Translations under genes and position numbers: made by a program
Notes under the pieces: generated by a model
Databases searched by the model: none
Told to the model about the DNA's origin: nothing
What the model saw: the letters and a program-made list of their open reading frames with translations, nothing else
Assembly: GCA_937871985.1 (NCBI GenBank)
Contig: CALMPB010000012.1
Span: 22,305-86,304, forward strand
Length of the DNA stretch: 64,000 nt
Direction: 5' to 3'
Origin: an uncultured Burkholderiaceae bacterium
GTDB lineage: Bacteria; Pseudomonadota; Gammaproteobacteria; Burkholderiales; Burkholderiaceae
Part shown: piece by piece, positions 17,780 through 27,692 of the stretch
How the letters are laid out: every line of letters begins with the position of its first letter
How positions within the stretch are numbered: the first letter of the stretch is position 1

Positions 17780-19302
17780 GCCAGGCGGCTGTTGCCGCCC
17801 CGGACGCGCTTGCGTCGGGCGGCGTGCCGGTGCTCAAGGCTTGCGGCCTGGGCAAGCGCTATGGCGCCCACCAGGCCTTGCAAGGCGTGGGCCTGGACTT
17901 GATGCCGGGCGAGGTGCATGTGCTGTTTGGCGAGAACGGGGCGGGCAAGTCCACGCTGATTTCGATGATGGCCGGGGCCAACCAGCCCAGTGACGGCCAC
18001 CTCGAAGTCATGGGCGAGCGCGTTGAGCTGGCAACGGTCGCGCGAGCCCGGGCCTTGGGCATCCGCGCGGTGTTTCAGGAGTTTTCCCTGATTCCCCATC
18101 TCAGCGTCGCCGACAATATCGCCTTGGGCGAAGAGTCGGTCGGCGGCCTGGGGTTCCTGGCGAAGTCGGTCATGCGGGCCAAGGCGGCCAGGCTCATTGC
18201 CGACCTGGGATTCGAACTGGACGCCGATGCCCTGGTATCCCAGTTGTCGCGGGGCAAGCAGCAGATGGTGGAAATCTGCAAGGCCGTGGGGCAGGCGCCG
18301 CGCCTGCTCATCCTGGACGAGCCCACCGCATCGTTGACCGAGCACGACACGCAGGCGCTCTTCGCCCTGGTGCGCCGCTTGAAGGCGGCAGGCACCTCGA
18401 TTGTGTATATCACCCATCGCATGCACGAAATACCGGAAATCGGCGATACGGTGACCGTGTTGCGCGACGGCCGCCAGGTGGCGACCGTGCCCGCCGATAC
18501 CGAGGCCGACGCGCTGATCGAGTTGATGACGGGGCGCACCGCTTCGGATATCTATCCCGAATGCGTGAGGCGACCGGGCAGTATCCGCCTGGAACTGAAG
18601 CACGTGTCCAGCGTTTGCGGGAGGGTAAAGGATGCCAGCCTCGAGGTTCGGGCCGGTGAAATCGTGGGGGTGGCCGGTCTGGTCGGCTGCGGTAAAAGCG
18701 AACTGGGCCAGGCCATATTCGGCGCTGTTGGAACCGCTTCCGGCGAAGTTCATCTGGACGGCCGCAAAGTCGTTTTCCGTCATCCCGCCGATGCCATTCG
18801 GGCCGGACTCTGGTATTCGCCGGCGGATCGCAAGCACGACGGCCTGGCCATGATGCGTTCGGCGTTCGACAACATCGGCCTGTCGTCGCTGATGTTCGGC
18901 CGCAATCGCGGCTTTTTTCGCAAGCCGGGTCAGGAAGGCAAGCTGGTTTCCGAGTTGTCCAGGCAGGTCGAGTTTCCATTTTCCCGGGCGCATGAGCCCG
19001 TGTCCAATTTTTCGGGCGGCAATCAGCAGAAAACCTTGCTGGCCAAAGGCCTGGCGCAAGACATCGATGTCTATGTCTTCGACGAGCCCACGGTGGGCGT
19101 GGACGTCGGCGCGCGCCAGGCCATTTATAAATATTTCGGCGAGCTGAGCGCCAGGGGCGCCGCGATCCTGCTGATTTCATCGGACCTGCCGGAGCTGCTC
19201 GGGATGTCGCACCGTCTGCTGGTCATGCGCGACGGATGCACGGTTGCCGGGTTTGGGCGTGACGAGTTCGACGAACACGCCATCCTCGAGCAGTTTTTTT
19301 GA
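17776..19302 (+). CDS. Sugar-type ABC transporter ATPase with two nucleotide-binding domains (RbsA family)
   Basis: A 508-residue fused ATPase. Domain 1 has Walker A GENGAGKST, a signature LSRGKQQ and Walker B LILDEPTAS. Domain 2 has a degenerate Walker A GLVGCGKSE, the signature FSGGNQQK and Walker B VFDEPTVGVD, the usual asymmetry of RbsA/MglA proteins. It drives the importer with the TorT-like receptor and the permease that starts directly after its stop codon. Substrate inferred only from context. Confidence 0.88.
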   Translation: MSQAAVAAPDALASGGVPVLKACGLGKRYGAHQALQGVGLDLMPGEVHVLFGENGAGKSTLISMMAGANQPSDGHLEVMGERVELATVARARALGIRAVFQEFSLIPHLSVADNIALGEESVGGLGFLAKSVMRAKAARLIADLGFELDADALVSQLSRGKQQMVEICKAVGQAPRLLILDEPTASLTEHDTQALFALVRRLKAAGTSIVYITHRMHEIPEIGDTVTVLRDGRQVATVPADTEADALIELMTGRTASDIYPECVRRPGSIRLELKHVSSVCGRVKDASLEVRAGEIVGVAGLVGCGKSELGQAIFGAVGTASGEVHLDGRKVVFRHPADAIRAGLWYSPADRKHDGLAMMRSAFDNIGLSSLMFGRNRGFFRKPGQEGKLVSELSRQVEFPFSRAHEPVSNFSGGNQQKTLLAKGLAQDIDVYVFDEPTVGVDVGARQAIYKYFGELSARGAAILLISSDLPELLGMSHRLLVMRDGCTVAGFGRDEFDEHAILEQFF

Positions 19303-20328
19303 ATGAGCTTTCCCATGAATACTATGACAATAGCCAAAAGCGCCACGCCCGCTAATCCCAGCGCGAAGTCCGGAGTCCTGCCGTGGTTTCGCCAGCACAG
19401 GTCGACAGCCGTCCTGCTGTTCCTGTTCATTGGTTCCCTGGTGATTTTTTCCATTTTCGCGCCCGGCTTCCTCAGCCTGGAAAACTTGACCAATGTGGGC
19501 CGCCAGTCGGTCTACCTGCTGATCGTGTCGCTGGCGCAGTTGATCGTGCTGATCTGCGGCGGCCTGGATCTGTCGGTAGGCATGATCGTCGCCCTGGCCT
19601 CGGTCGTGGGCGCCACGGTCATGGCTCAGGTTCTTGTGGCGATGCCCGATTCACCCACCTTGGCCATCGTCGCCGGCATGGCGGCCGGTCTGGCTGCGGG
19701 CGGCCTGGTTGGCCTGGTCAACGGCTGGGGAACCGCGGTGTTGCGCATTCCCGCTTTCATGATGACCCTGGGCTCGTCCTCGGTGGTGTTCGGCATTACC
19801 TTGTTCATCAGCGGCGGTGTTCCCGTTTACGGGCTGCCGCCCGAGTTCGGCAATTCGTTCGGCTTCGGGCGGCTTTACGGCGTGCCGATTCCGGTGCTGG
19901 TTGCATTGCTGATGGTCGTGCTGGTTTACGTGCTGCTCGAATGGACGCGCTATGGACGCCATCTGTACGCGACAGGCGGTAATTTGCGCGCCGCTGAACT
20001 GTCGGGGGTGCGCACCCGGCGCGTCATCATTGCCGCCTTTGCCGTGGCCGGGGTTCTTGCGGCCCTGACCGGGCTGCTGCTGACGGCGAGGCTGGACACC
20101 GGCGAGTCGAACATCGGTGCCAGCCTGCCGCTGGAGTCCATAGCGGCCTGCGTGATTGCCGGCGTTACGCTTTCCGGCGGCGTGGGGCGCACCCTGGCCG
20201 TGGTGGTGGGCACCTTGCTGATCGTGTTCGTGCAGAACGGCATGAACCTGATGCAGATAGGCGCCTACGCGCAAACCATGGTGATCGGCGCGATTCTGAT
20301 TTTTGCAATGGCCTTGACGCGCCGCTAG
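19303..20328 (+). CDS. Sugar-type ABC transporter permease (RbsC family)
   Basis: A 341-residue inner-membrane protein with about ten hydrophobic segments. The RbsC motif GGLDLSVGMIVALASV is near residue 87, and GGVGRTLAVVVGTLL is near the C-terminus. It should homodimerise as the pore of the TorT-like importer. It begins on the base after the ATPase stop. A second ATG at 19315 may be the true start. Confidence 0.86.
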   Translation: MSFPMNTMTIAKSATPANPSAKSGVLPWFRQHRSTAVLLFLFIGSLVIFSIFAPGFLSLENLTNVGRQSVYLLIVSLAQLIVLICGGLDLSVGMIVALASVVGATVMAQVLVAMPDSPTLAIVAGMAAGLAAGGLVGLVNGWGTAVLRIPAFMMTLGSSSVVFGITLFISGGVPVYGLPPEFGNSFGFGRLYGVPIPVLVALLMVVLVYVLLEWTRYGRHLYATGGNLRAAELSGVRTRRVIIAAFAVAGVLAALTGLLLTARLDTGESNIGASLPLESIAACVIAGVTLSGGVGRTLAVVVGTLLIVFVQNGMNLMQIGAYAQTMVIGAILIFAMALTRR

Positions 20329-20361
20329 CGCATCGAGCCTGAACCGGATGAGTGTGCTGGC

Positions 20362-20379
20362 CATTACCGCTTGGTTATA
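20362..20379. promoter_or_regulatory. LysR-type operator, copy 2, before the meta-cleavage operon
   Basis: CATTACC-N4-GGTTATA, the same motif as the reverse complement of the site at 16561-16578, differing at one arm position and in the N4 spacer. It lies 34 bp after the permease gene and about 150 bp before the hydroxylase start, so the catabolic operon likely has its own LysR-controlled promoter. Confidence 0.6.
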
Positions 20380-20531
20380 AAAAGCCAGTGATTATTCATT
20401 CGACACATAGGATGGCGGGTGTGAGAATGCAACTCGGTTTTTGAGTTTCATCGATCGCCGCATCATGGTATATGCGGGTTTGCGCAGGCGGCCCGTCCAG
20501 CTTTGAACATACAGGTTTTCAGGAGAAATTT

Positions 20532-22091
<1,560 letters not shown>

Positions 22092-22111
22092 ACCTGCCGG
22101 GAGGCCGAACC

Positions 22112-22657
22112 ATGACTGCATTGAATACTTCCACGTCCAGGGTGCAAGCCGGCATGTTCAACCCGCTGCCGGACGAGCCTCGGTTCACGCCGCGCCAGTT
22201 CCGGGATGCCATGGGCCAGTTCGCCACCGGAGTGGTCGTCATCTCGACGGAAATCGACGGCGACGCTCACGCCATGACAGCCAATGCCTTCATGTCCGGC
22301 TCGCTGGAGCCGCCGCTGGTGCTGGTGTCGGTGGCCTGCACGGCGCGCATGCACGAAAAAATCCAGCGGTCGGGTTTTTTCGGCATCAGCGTCCTGGCGC
22401 ACGACCAACAGCACACCAGCAATCATTTCGCCGGCAAGCCCATGGCCGAAGGCTCGCCCGAGTTCGAGCGGCTGGGCCGGGCGCCGGTGATTCGCGGCGC
22501 GGTGCTGCAGTTGGGCGCGCATCTGCGGCATGCCTATCCCTGCGGCGACCACACGCTGTTCGTGGGCGAGGTCTGCGAGTTGCGGCTGCTTGAAGGCCGT
22601 GCCGCACCCTTGCTGTTCCATGGCGGCCGCTATGGGCGGCTGGCCCGCTTTGAATGA
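22112..22657 (+). CDS. Flavin reductase, HpaC-like
   Basis: A 181-residue flavin reductase domain protein. The family start FRDAMGQFATGVVVIS and the FMN-contact segment AMTANAFMSGSLEPPLVLVSV are visible. It should supply reduced flavin to the HpaB-like hydroxylase encoded 20 bp upstream. The gene lies inside a much longer open frame, but only this part is protein-like; GGGAGGCCGAACC precedes the ATG. Confidence 0.85.
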   Translation: MTALNTSTSRVQAGMFNPLPDEPRFTPRQFRDAMGQFATGVVVISTEIDGDAHAMTANAFMSGSLEPPLVLVSVACTARMHEKIQRSGFFGISVLAHDQQHTSNHFAGKPMAEGSPEFERLGRAPVIRGAVLQLGAHLRHAYPCGDHTLFVGEVCELRLLEGRAAPLLFHGGRYGRLARFE

Positions 22658-22737
22658 CGCGGATGCGGTGCTGCGCGCGCCTTGGCGACGCGCGGCCGCC
22701 ATCCGTCCTGTTTGATTTTCTTGCTTAGGTTCTACCC

Positions 22738-23670
22738 ATGGCTACAGCAATCGATATTGCCAAAGTAATCTACGAAGTGCCGGATCTGCCGCTCATGGAG
22801 CGGACCCTTGCGGATTTCGGCCTGTTTCTCGTCGAGCGCGGCGACAAGGCCCTGTACATGCGCGGCACCGGGGCGCAGCATCACATCCACGAAACCCGTC
22901 TGGGCCCCAAGGCGCGTTTCGTCGGCGCGGCCATCGAAGTTTCTTCCCGCGACGACCTCGACGAGCTGGCGGCCCTGAGCGGGTCTTCGAAAGTCGAGCC
23001 CATTTCCGAGCCGGGCGGCGGCTGGCAGGTGCGCATGACGATGCCGGATGGCTTCGAGATCAATGCCGTATGGGGGAGGGCCAAGGCCAAGCCGCTGCCC
23101 GCCCGCGCCTCCCATGTGTTCAATGCCGGCGATGCCAAGCCGCGCGTCGGTGCATCCATCAGGGTCAGGCGCGAGCCCTGCCCGGTGATCCGGCTGGGCC
23201 ACTTTGTGCTGCACGTGTCCAACCACGACGAGTCCGTGGCGTGGCTCAAGCAACGGTTCGGCTTGCTGCCTTCCGATTATTTCGCGCCTCCTGGCGAAAG
23301 CGGCCCGATATTCGGCACGTTCCTGCGCTGCAACCGGGGCAAGACGCCGGTGGATCATCACAGCCTGCTCATCCTGCAGTCGGACACCGTGACGGTGCAT
23401 CACACCTCCTACGAAGTGCAGGACATGGACGCCATCATGGCCGGCCACGACTACTTGGTTTCCAGGAACTGGAAGCTGGACTGCGGCGTGGGCCGCCATC
23501 TTCTTGGCAGCCAGGTCTTCGACTACTGGAAGGACGCATTCGGCTTCCGCATCGAGCACTACACCGACGGCGACGTGGTCGATGCGGATCATCAGCCGAC
23601 GATATTCAACGGCACGGCGGGCGAAACCACGCAGTGGGGCATGGAGCCCGAGGCCGATTTCTTTATGTAG
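22738..23670 (+). CDS. Type I extradiol ring-cleavage dioxygenase (VOC fold)
   Basis: A 310-residue two-domain dioxygenase. The Fe(II) ligands appear as His155 (GHFVLHV), His221 or His222 (VHHTSYEV) and Glu273 (RIEHYTDGD), with the conserved His254 of GRHLLGSQVFDYW in between. These are the hallmarks of catechol 2,3-dioxygenase/BphC-type enzymes, which open the ring next to the two hydroxyls. It should act on the catechol made by the HpaB-like hydroxylase. The product would be a hydroxymuconic semialdehyde type compound, the expected substrate of the aldehyde dehydrogenase at 24993. Confidence 0.86.
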   Translation: MATAIDIAKVIYEVPDLPLMERTLADFGLFLVERGDKALYMRGTGAQHHIHETRLGPKARFVGAAIEVSSRDDLDELAALSGSSKVEPISEPGGGWQVRMTMPDGFEINAVWGRAKAKPLPARASHVFNAGDAKPRVGASIRVRREPCPVIRLGHFVLHVSNHDESVAWLKQRFGLLPSDYFAPPGESGPIFGTFLRCNRGKTPVDHHSLLILQSDTVTVHHTSYEVQDMDAIMAGHDYLVSRNWKLDCGVGRHLLGSQVFDYWKDAFGFRIEHYTDGDVVDADHQPTIFNGTAGETTQWGMEPEADFFM

Positions 23671-23737
23671 AGACCAAGCACGAGGCGGACGATTGCCGAC
23701 AGTGCAAACGCCGCCGCGATCCCTCAAAAGGTGAATC

Positions 23738-24523
23738 ATGAATACCGAAGAAAAAACCAGCGCATCGGCGCCGGCGGGCGGCGCTGCGCCCGCGATACCG
23801 CAGCTGGACGAGGCGATCCGGCGAAAGCTGGCTCGCGTGGGCACGGCCAATGTGGCCAATGCCTTGCTCAAGCGCGGGTTCCGCAATGTGTACCTGCTGG
23901 GCGTGGCGCCGCTGTCGCCCGAGCAGCCGCAACTGGTGGGGCCGGCCTATACCTTGCGCTTCATGCCGGCGCGCGAGGATATCGACACCATGGCGAACTA
24001 TGGGCGCAACGACAATCTGCATCGGCGCGCGATCGAGGAATGCCCCGCCGGCGCCGTGCTGGTCATCGATGCCATGGGCATGGCAAGGTCGGCGGCCATG
24101 GGCGACCTGATGGCAGCCCGGCTGCGGGCGCGGGGCGTGAGCGGCGTGGTGACCGACGGCGGCTACCGCGATGCCCCGGCCATCCGTGCGATAGGCCTGC
24201 CTTGCTATCAGCAGCGCAGCGCGCCTCCCGCCACGCCCATCGCCATGCACCCCATCGAGTTGAACGGCCCGGTGGGCTGCGCCGGGGTGGCCGTCTATCC
24301 GGGCGATGTCATCGTGGGCGACGGCGAGGGCGTGGTGGCGATACCGCGCGCGCTGGCCGGGGAAATCGCCGACGAGGCATTCGATGCGGTCGAGTACGAA
24401 GAGTTCGCCGCCGCGCATATCGCGCGGGGCCGGTCTTTGTTCGGCCTGTTTCCCGCCACGCCGGAAAGCCGGCGGGAATACGACAAATGGGTGGCCGACG
24501 GTCGCCCCTCCTTGGAGACATGA
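23738..24523 (+). CDS. RraA-fold protein, probable 4-hydroxy-4-carboxy/methyl-2-oxo acid aldolase
   Basis: A 261-residue protein of the RraA/HMG-CHA aldolase fold. The segment GVVTDGGYRDAPAI (about 135-149) holds the Arg144-Asp145 pair that in aldolases binds pyruvate and metal. RNase E inhibitors of the RraA type share the fold, but they are about 160 residues and occur outside catabolic operons. Here a retro-aldol step releasing pyruvate is the more likely role. The first 20 residues are an Ala/Pro-rich extension. Overlaps the following cupin gene by 4 bp. Confidence 0.78.
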   Translation: MNTEEKTSASAPAGGAAPAIPQLDEAIRRKLARVGTANVANALLKRGFRNVYLLGVAPLSPEQPQLVGPAYTLRFMPAREDIDTMANYGRNDNLHRRAIEECPAGAVLVIDAMGMARSAAMGDLMAARLRARGVSGVVTDGGYRDAPAIRAIGLPCYQQRSAPPATPIAMHPIELNGPVGCAGVAVYPGDVIVGDGEGVVAIPRALAGEIADEAFDAVEYEEFAAAHIARGRSLFGLFPATPESRREYDKWVADGRPSLET

Positions 24524-24957
24524 GCATGAATTTCGACGCCAACACGATGAAGTCGCTGGAAGTCCTGATCAATCGCGACCAGCTCGATCCGGATAAATGG
24601 ATCGACTTTCCCGATTATGGATTCCGCCAGTACGTCCTTTGGAAGAACGAGGAAACCGGAGCCAGCATCGCCTTGCTCGACTATGAAAAGGGCGGGCGCA
24701 TTCCGGTCAAGCATACGCATGCCTCCAACCAGTTCATGTATTGCCTGGAAGGCGACTACGAGTACACCGACGTCGGCTTGCGCCTGCGCCCCGGCTCGTT
24801 CTACATGAATCCCAAGGGCAATGCCCACGGCCCCACGGTTGCGCACGAGCGCAGCGTTTTGATTGAAATCTACGATGGCCCCCACTATGCGGAAAAGCCG
24901 GTGTTCCACACCGATGAAACCATAGGCGGGTTCCTGCAAAAAAACAGCGAGCAATAG
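24520..24957 (+). CDS. Small cupin-domain protein in the meta-cleavage operon
   Basis: A 145-residue single cupin. Motif 1 reads HTHASNQFMYCLEG, with metal-binding His65 and His67 but Gln71 where many cupins have Glu; motif 2 supplies His103 (NPKGNAHGP). A three-His site is found in several cupin dioxygenases and isomerases. Its place between aldolase and dehydrogenase genes suggests an enzymatic step on a ring-cleavage intermediate, but no specific reaction can be assigned. The ATG overlaps the aldolase stop. Confidence 0.75.
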   Translation: MSMNFDANTMKSLEVLINRDQLDPDKWIDFPDYGFRQYVLWKNEETGASIALLDYEKGGRIPVKHTHASNQFMYCLEGDYEYTDVGLRLRPGSFYMNPKGNAHGPTVAHERSVLIEIYDGPHYAEKPVFHTDETIGGFLQKNSEQ

Positions 24958-24992
24958 TCATGAAACCATTATCCACTCCCGAGAAAGTCACC

Positions 24993-26522
24993 ATGTTCGA
25001 TACCCATAGCGCCCTGGAAAAATTCGGCCTGCAAGGCGTGCACTCCGGCACCTACGTGCATACCAAGGGTTGGGGGCCGGTTGAAGGGCGGTCCGCCTTC
25101 GACGCCGTGTGTCCCGCCGACGGCAAGGCCGTTGCCAAAGTGGCGGCATCGACCCGGGAGGACTACGAAGCCATCATCGCCGCAGCCGTCGATGTGCAGA
25201 AAAGCTGGAGCATGGTGCCGGGCCCCCGCCGCGGCGAGCTTGTCCTGCGCATTGGCCAGTTGATCAACGAAAACATGGCCGACCTGGCCGCCATCGTGTC
25301 GCTGGATACCGGCAAGTCGCTGGCGGAATGCCGCAGCGAACTCAAGGAATCCGCGGACATGGCCACGCTGGCCGCCGGCCAGTCGCGCATGATGTACGGC
25401 GTGACTCAGCAGTCGCAGCGCGCCAGGCACCGCATGTACGACCAGTGGCTGCCCCTGGGCGTGGCCGCCGTGATTTCGGCGTACAACTTTCCCGCCGCCG
25501 TCTGGGCGCAAAACGGCTTCCTGTCGGCCATCGGCGGCAATACCGTCATCTGGAAGCCCAGCCCCAAGGTGCCGCTTACGGCCATTGCCGTCCAGAAGCT
25601 GGCCAACCAGGCCATGGAAGAACTGGGCTTCCAGGGCGTGTTCTCGCTGTTCATTCCCGAGGATGACGCCGTTGCCGAGGACATGGTGCGCGATCCCCGC
25701 GTGAACCTGGTGTCGTTTACCGGCTCCACGGGCGTGGGCAAGAAGGTGGCAAGCCTGGTCAGCGAGACGCTGGGCCGGCGCTACATGCTCGAATGCTCGG
25801 GCAATAGCGCGGTCATCGTCGACGAAACGGCCGACCTGAAGCAGACGGCCCGGGGCGTGACGTTCAGCTCCATCGGCACCACGGGCCAGCGCTGCACCAG
25901 CATGCGCCGCCTCATCGTCCATCGGTCCGTGCACGACGAACTGGTCGAGCTGCTTAAGAAGTCGTTCAGCCAGATCAAGATCGGCGACCCGCGCGAGGAA
26001 GGCACGGTGGTCGGCCCGCTGATCGACGCGGCCGCGCTGGATCATTACGAACAGACCATCAAGGGCGCCGTGGCGCAGGGCGCCAAGCTGGTCTACGGCG
26101 GCAAGCGCATCGACCGTCCCGGCTATTACGTGGAAGGCGCCATTTTGACCAATGTCGATCCCGGCTGGGATTGCGCCCAGCACGAAACCTTCGCGCCCAT
26201 CGTCTCGGTCATTGCCTACGATACGCTGGAAGAAGCCATACATATCCACAACAACGTTCGCCAGGGCCTGGCTTCGGGCATACACAGCACGAACCTGGCC
26301 AATATCGAGTACTTTCTTTCCGCCGCGGGCAGCGATTGCGGCATCGCCAAGGTCAATATGGGCACGACCGGCGCGGACGTCGGCTCGGCGTTCGGCGGCG
26401 AGAAGGAAACCGGCGGCGGCCGCACGGCGGGCTCCGATGCCTGGAAGGGCTATATGCGCCGTCAAAGCGTATGCATCAACTGGAGCGGCGAGTCGCCCTG
26501 GGACAAGCTGATTTCGCTGTAA
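24993..26522 (+). CDS. Aldehyde dehydrogenase, ALDH7-like
   Basis: A 509-residue NAD(P)-dependent dehydrogenase. The catalytic Cys301 lies in GQRCTSMRRL and the general base Glu267 in LECSGNSAV. The C-terminal block VNMGTTGADVGSAFGGEKE is typical of ALDH7 (antiquitin-like) enzymes. It would oxidise the semialdehyde produced by the extradiol dioxygenase to a dicarboxylic acid. I place the start at 24993, where CGAGAAAG precedes; an ATG at 24960, 2 bp after the cupin stop, would add 11 residues. Confidence 0.86.
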   Translation: MFDTHSALEKFGLQGVHSGTYVHTKGWGPVEGRSAFDAVCPADGKAVAKVAASTREDYEAIIAAAVDVQKSWSMVPGPRRGELVLRIGQLINENMADLAAIVSLDTGKSLAECRSELKESADMATLAAGQSRMMYGVTQQSQRARHRMYDQWLPLGVAAVISAYNFPAAVWAQNGFLSAIGGNTVIWKPSPKVPLTAIAVQKLANQAMEELGFQGVFSLFIPEDDAVAEDMVRDPRVNLVSFTGSTGVGKKVASLVSETLGRRYMLECSGNSAVIVDETADLKQTARGVTFSSIGTTGQRCTSMRRLIVHRSVHDELVELLKKSFSQIKIGDPREEGTVVGPLIDAAALDHYEQTIKGAVAQGAKLVYGGKRIDRPGYYVEGAILTNVDPGWDCAQHETFAPIVSVIAYDTLEEAIHIHNNVRQGLASGIHSTNLANIEYFLSAAGSDCGIAKVNMGTTGADVGSAFGGEKETGGGRTAGSDAWKGYMRRQSVCINWSGESPWDKLISL

Positions 26523-26532
26523 GCCGCGGCTT

Positions 26533-26563
26533 CGGCGCCGCCGTGCGGTGACGGGCGGCGCCG
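26533..26563. terminator. Bidirectional terminator-like hairpin
   Basis: CGGCGCCGCC (26533-26542) and GGCGGCGCCG (26554-26563) form a perfect 10-bp GC stem with an 11-nt loop in the 45-bp gap between convergent genes. There is no T-tract. Confidence 0.5.
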
Positions 26564-26567
26564 GGGA

Positions 26568-27692
26568 TCAGGCCAGGCGATGGCGGAACAGCCAGGCGGC
26601 CAGGGGCAGGGTGACGGCCGAGATGGCGAGCAGCGGCAGGGTATCGCCCCACAGGGGGGCGAGGCCCGAGCCCTCCAGATAGATGCGGTGCATCAGGTCG
26701 ATGCCGTAGCGCAGCGGATTGACGGCGGTGAACCATTGCATGGGTTGCGGCATGTTCTCGACCGGTGTGGCCAATCCCGACAGCAGCATCAGCGGCATGA
26801 TCAATATGAAGGCGTACAGCATGGCCTGCTGCATGGTGGCCGACAGCGCCGAAATGGAAAGGCCTATGCCGACGATGGCGGTGGTGAACAGCAGCAGCCC
26901 GCCGAAGAGGGCGGCCAGCGAGCCCGCGAAAGGAATCCGGAACCAGAAGACGCTGACCAGCAGGATGAAGGCGGATTGCGCCAGTCCCACCAGAATGGGA
27001 GGAATCGCCTTGCCCACCATGATTTCAGTGGGCGTATAGGGGGCGACCAGAAGCTGGTCGAAGGTGCCCTGCTCGCGCTCGCGCGCCACCGACAGGGCGG
27101 TCAGCATGAGTGTCTGGATCATGCTCAGGGCGGCGATCAGCGCGGGCAGCATGTACCAGCGGGTATCCAGGTTGGGGTTGTACCAGGCGCGGGTATCGAT
27201 GACGACGGGCGGGCCGTCCATGCCGTGCTGCTGGCGCCATTGCGCGTTGAATTGATCGATGATGCCGGCCAGATAGGCCAGGGCGTTGTTGGCGGTTGCG
27301 GAATTGCGCGCATCCACGATGACCTGCACCGGGGCTGGCTGCCCTTGTTGCAGCAACTGGTCGAAGCGCGGCCCGATATGCACCACGGCCAGGGCCTGCT
27401 GCGCATCGATGACTGGTGCGATGTCGGCCTCGTTGCGCAGCGTGGCCGTGCGTTCGAACACGCCGGAGGCATCCAGGCGGGCGGCCAGCTGGGTCGACGC
27501 GGCGCCGTGGCTTTGATCCAGCAGGGCGTAGGTGGCATGCTTCAGGTCGTAGGTGGCGGCGTAGCCGAAGACCAGGGACTGGAGCACGATGGGCACGACG
27601 AGCAGAATGCGGTTGGCCGGATCCTTCAGGATGATCAGCAGCTCCTTGCGGCACAGGGCCAGCAGCCGCGCGGCGGTGGCGGCGGGGTTCAT
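26568..27692 (-). CDS. ABC-2 type efflux permease (YbhR-like)
   Basis: A 374-residue membrane protein with one N-terminal helix, a large extracytoplasmic domain (about 50-175) and a cluster of five C-terminal helices, as in YbhR/YhhJ. The segment REREQGTFDQLLVAPYTPTE before helix 2 is the ABC-2 signature. Last gene of a YbhGFSR-like operon; overlaps the preceding permease by 4 bp. It would form a heterodimeric exporter with it for cations or drugs. Confidence 0.84.
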   Translation of the reverse strand: MNPAATAARLLALCRKELLIILKDPANRILLVVPIVLQSLVFGYAATYDLKHATYALLDQSHGAASTQLAARLDASGVFERTATLRNEADIAPVIDAQQALAVVHIGPRFDQLLQQGQPAPVQVIVDARNSATANNALAYLAGIIDQFNAQWRQQHGMDGPPVVIDTRAWYNPNLDTRWYMLPALIAALSMIQTLMLTALSVAREREQGTFDQLLVAPYTPTEIMVGKAIPPILVGLAQSAFILLVSVFWFRIPFAGSLAALFGGLLLFTTAIVGIGLSISALSATMQQAMLYAFILIMPLMLLSGLATPVENMPQPMQWFTAVNPLRYGIDLMHRIYLEGSGLAPLWGDTLPLLAISAVTLPLAAWLFRHRLA

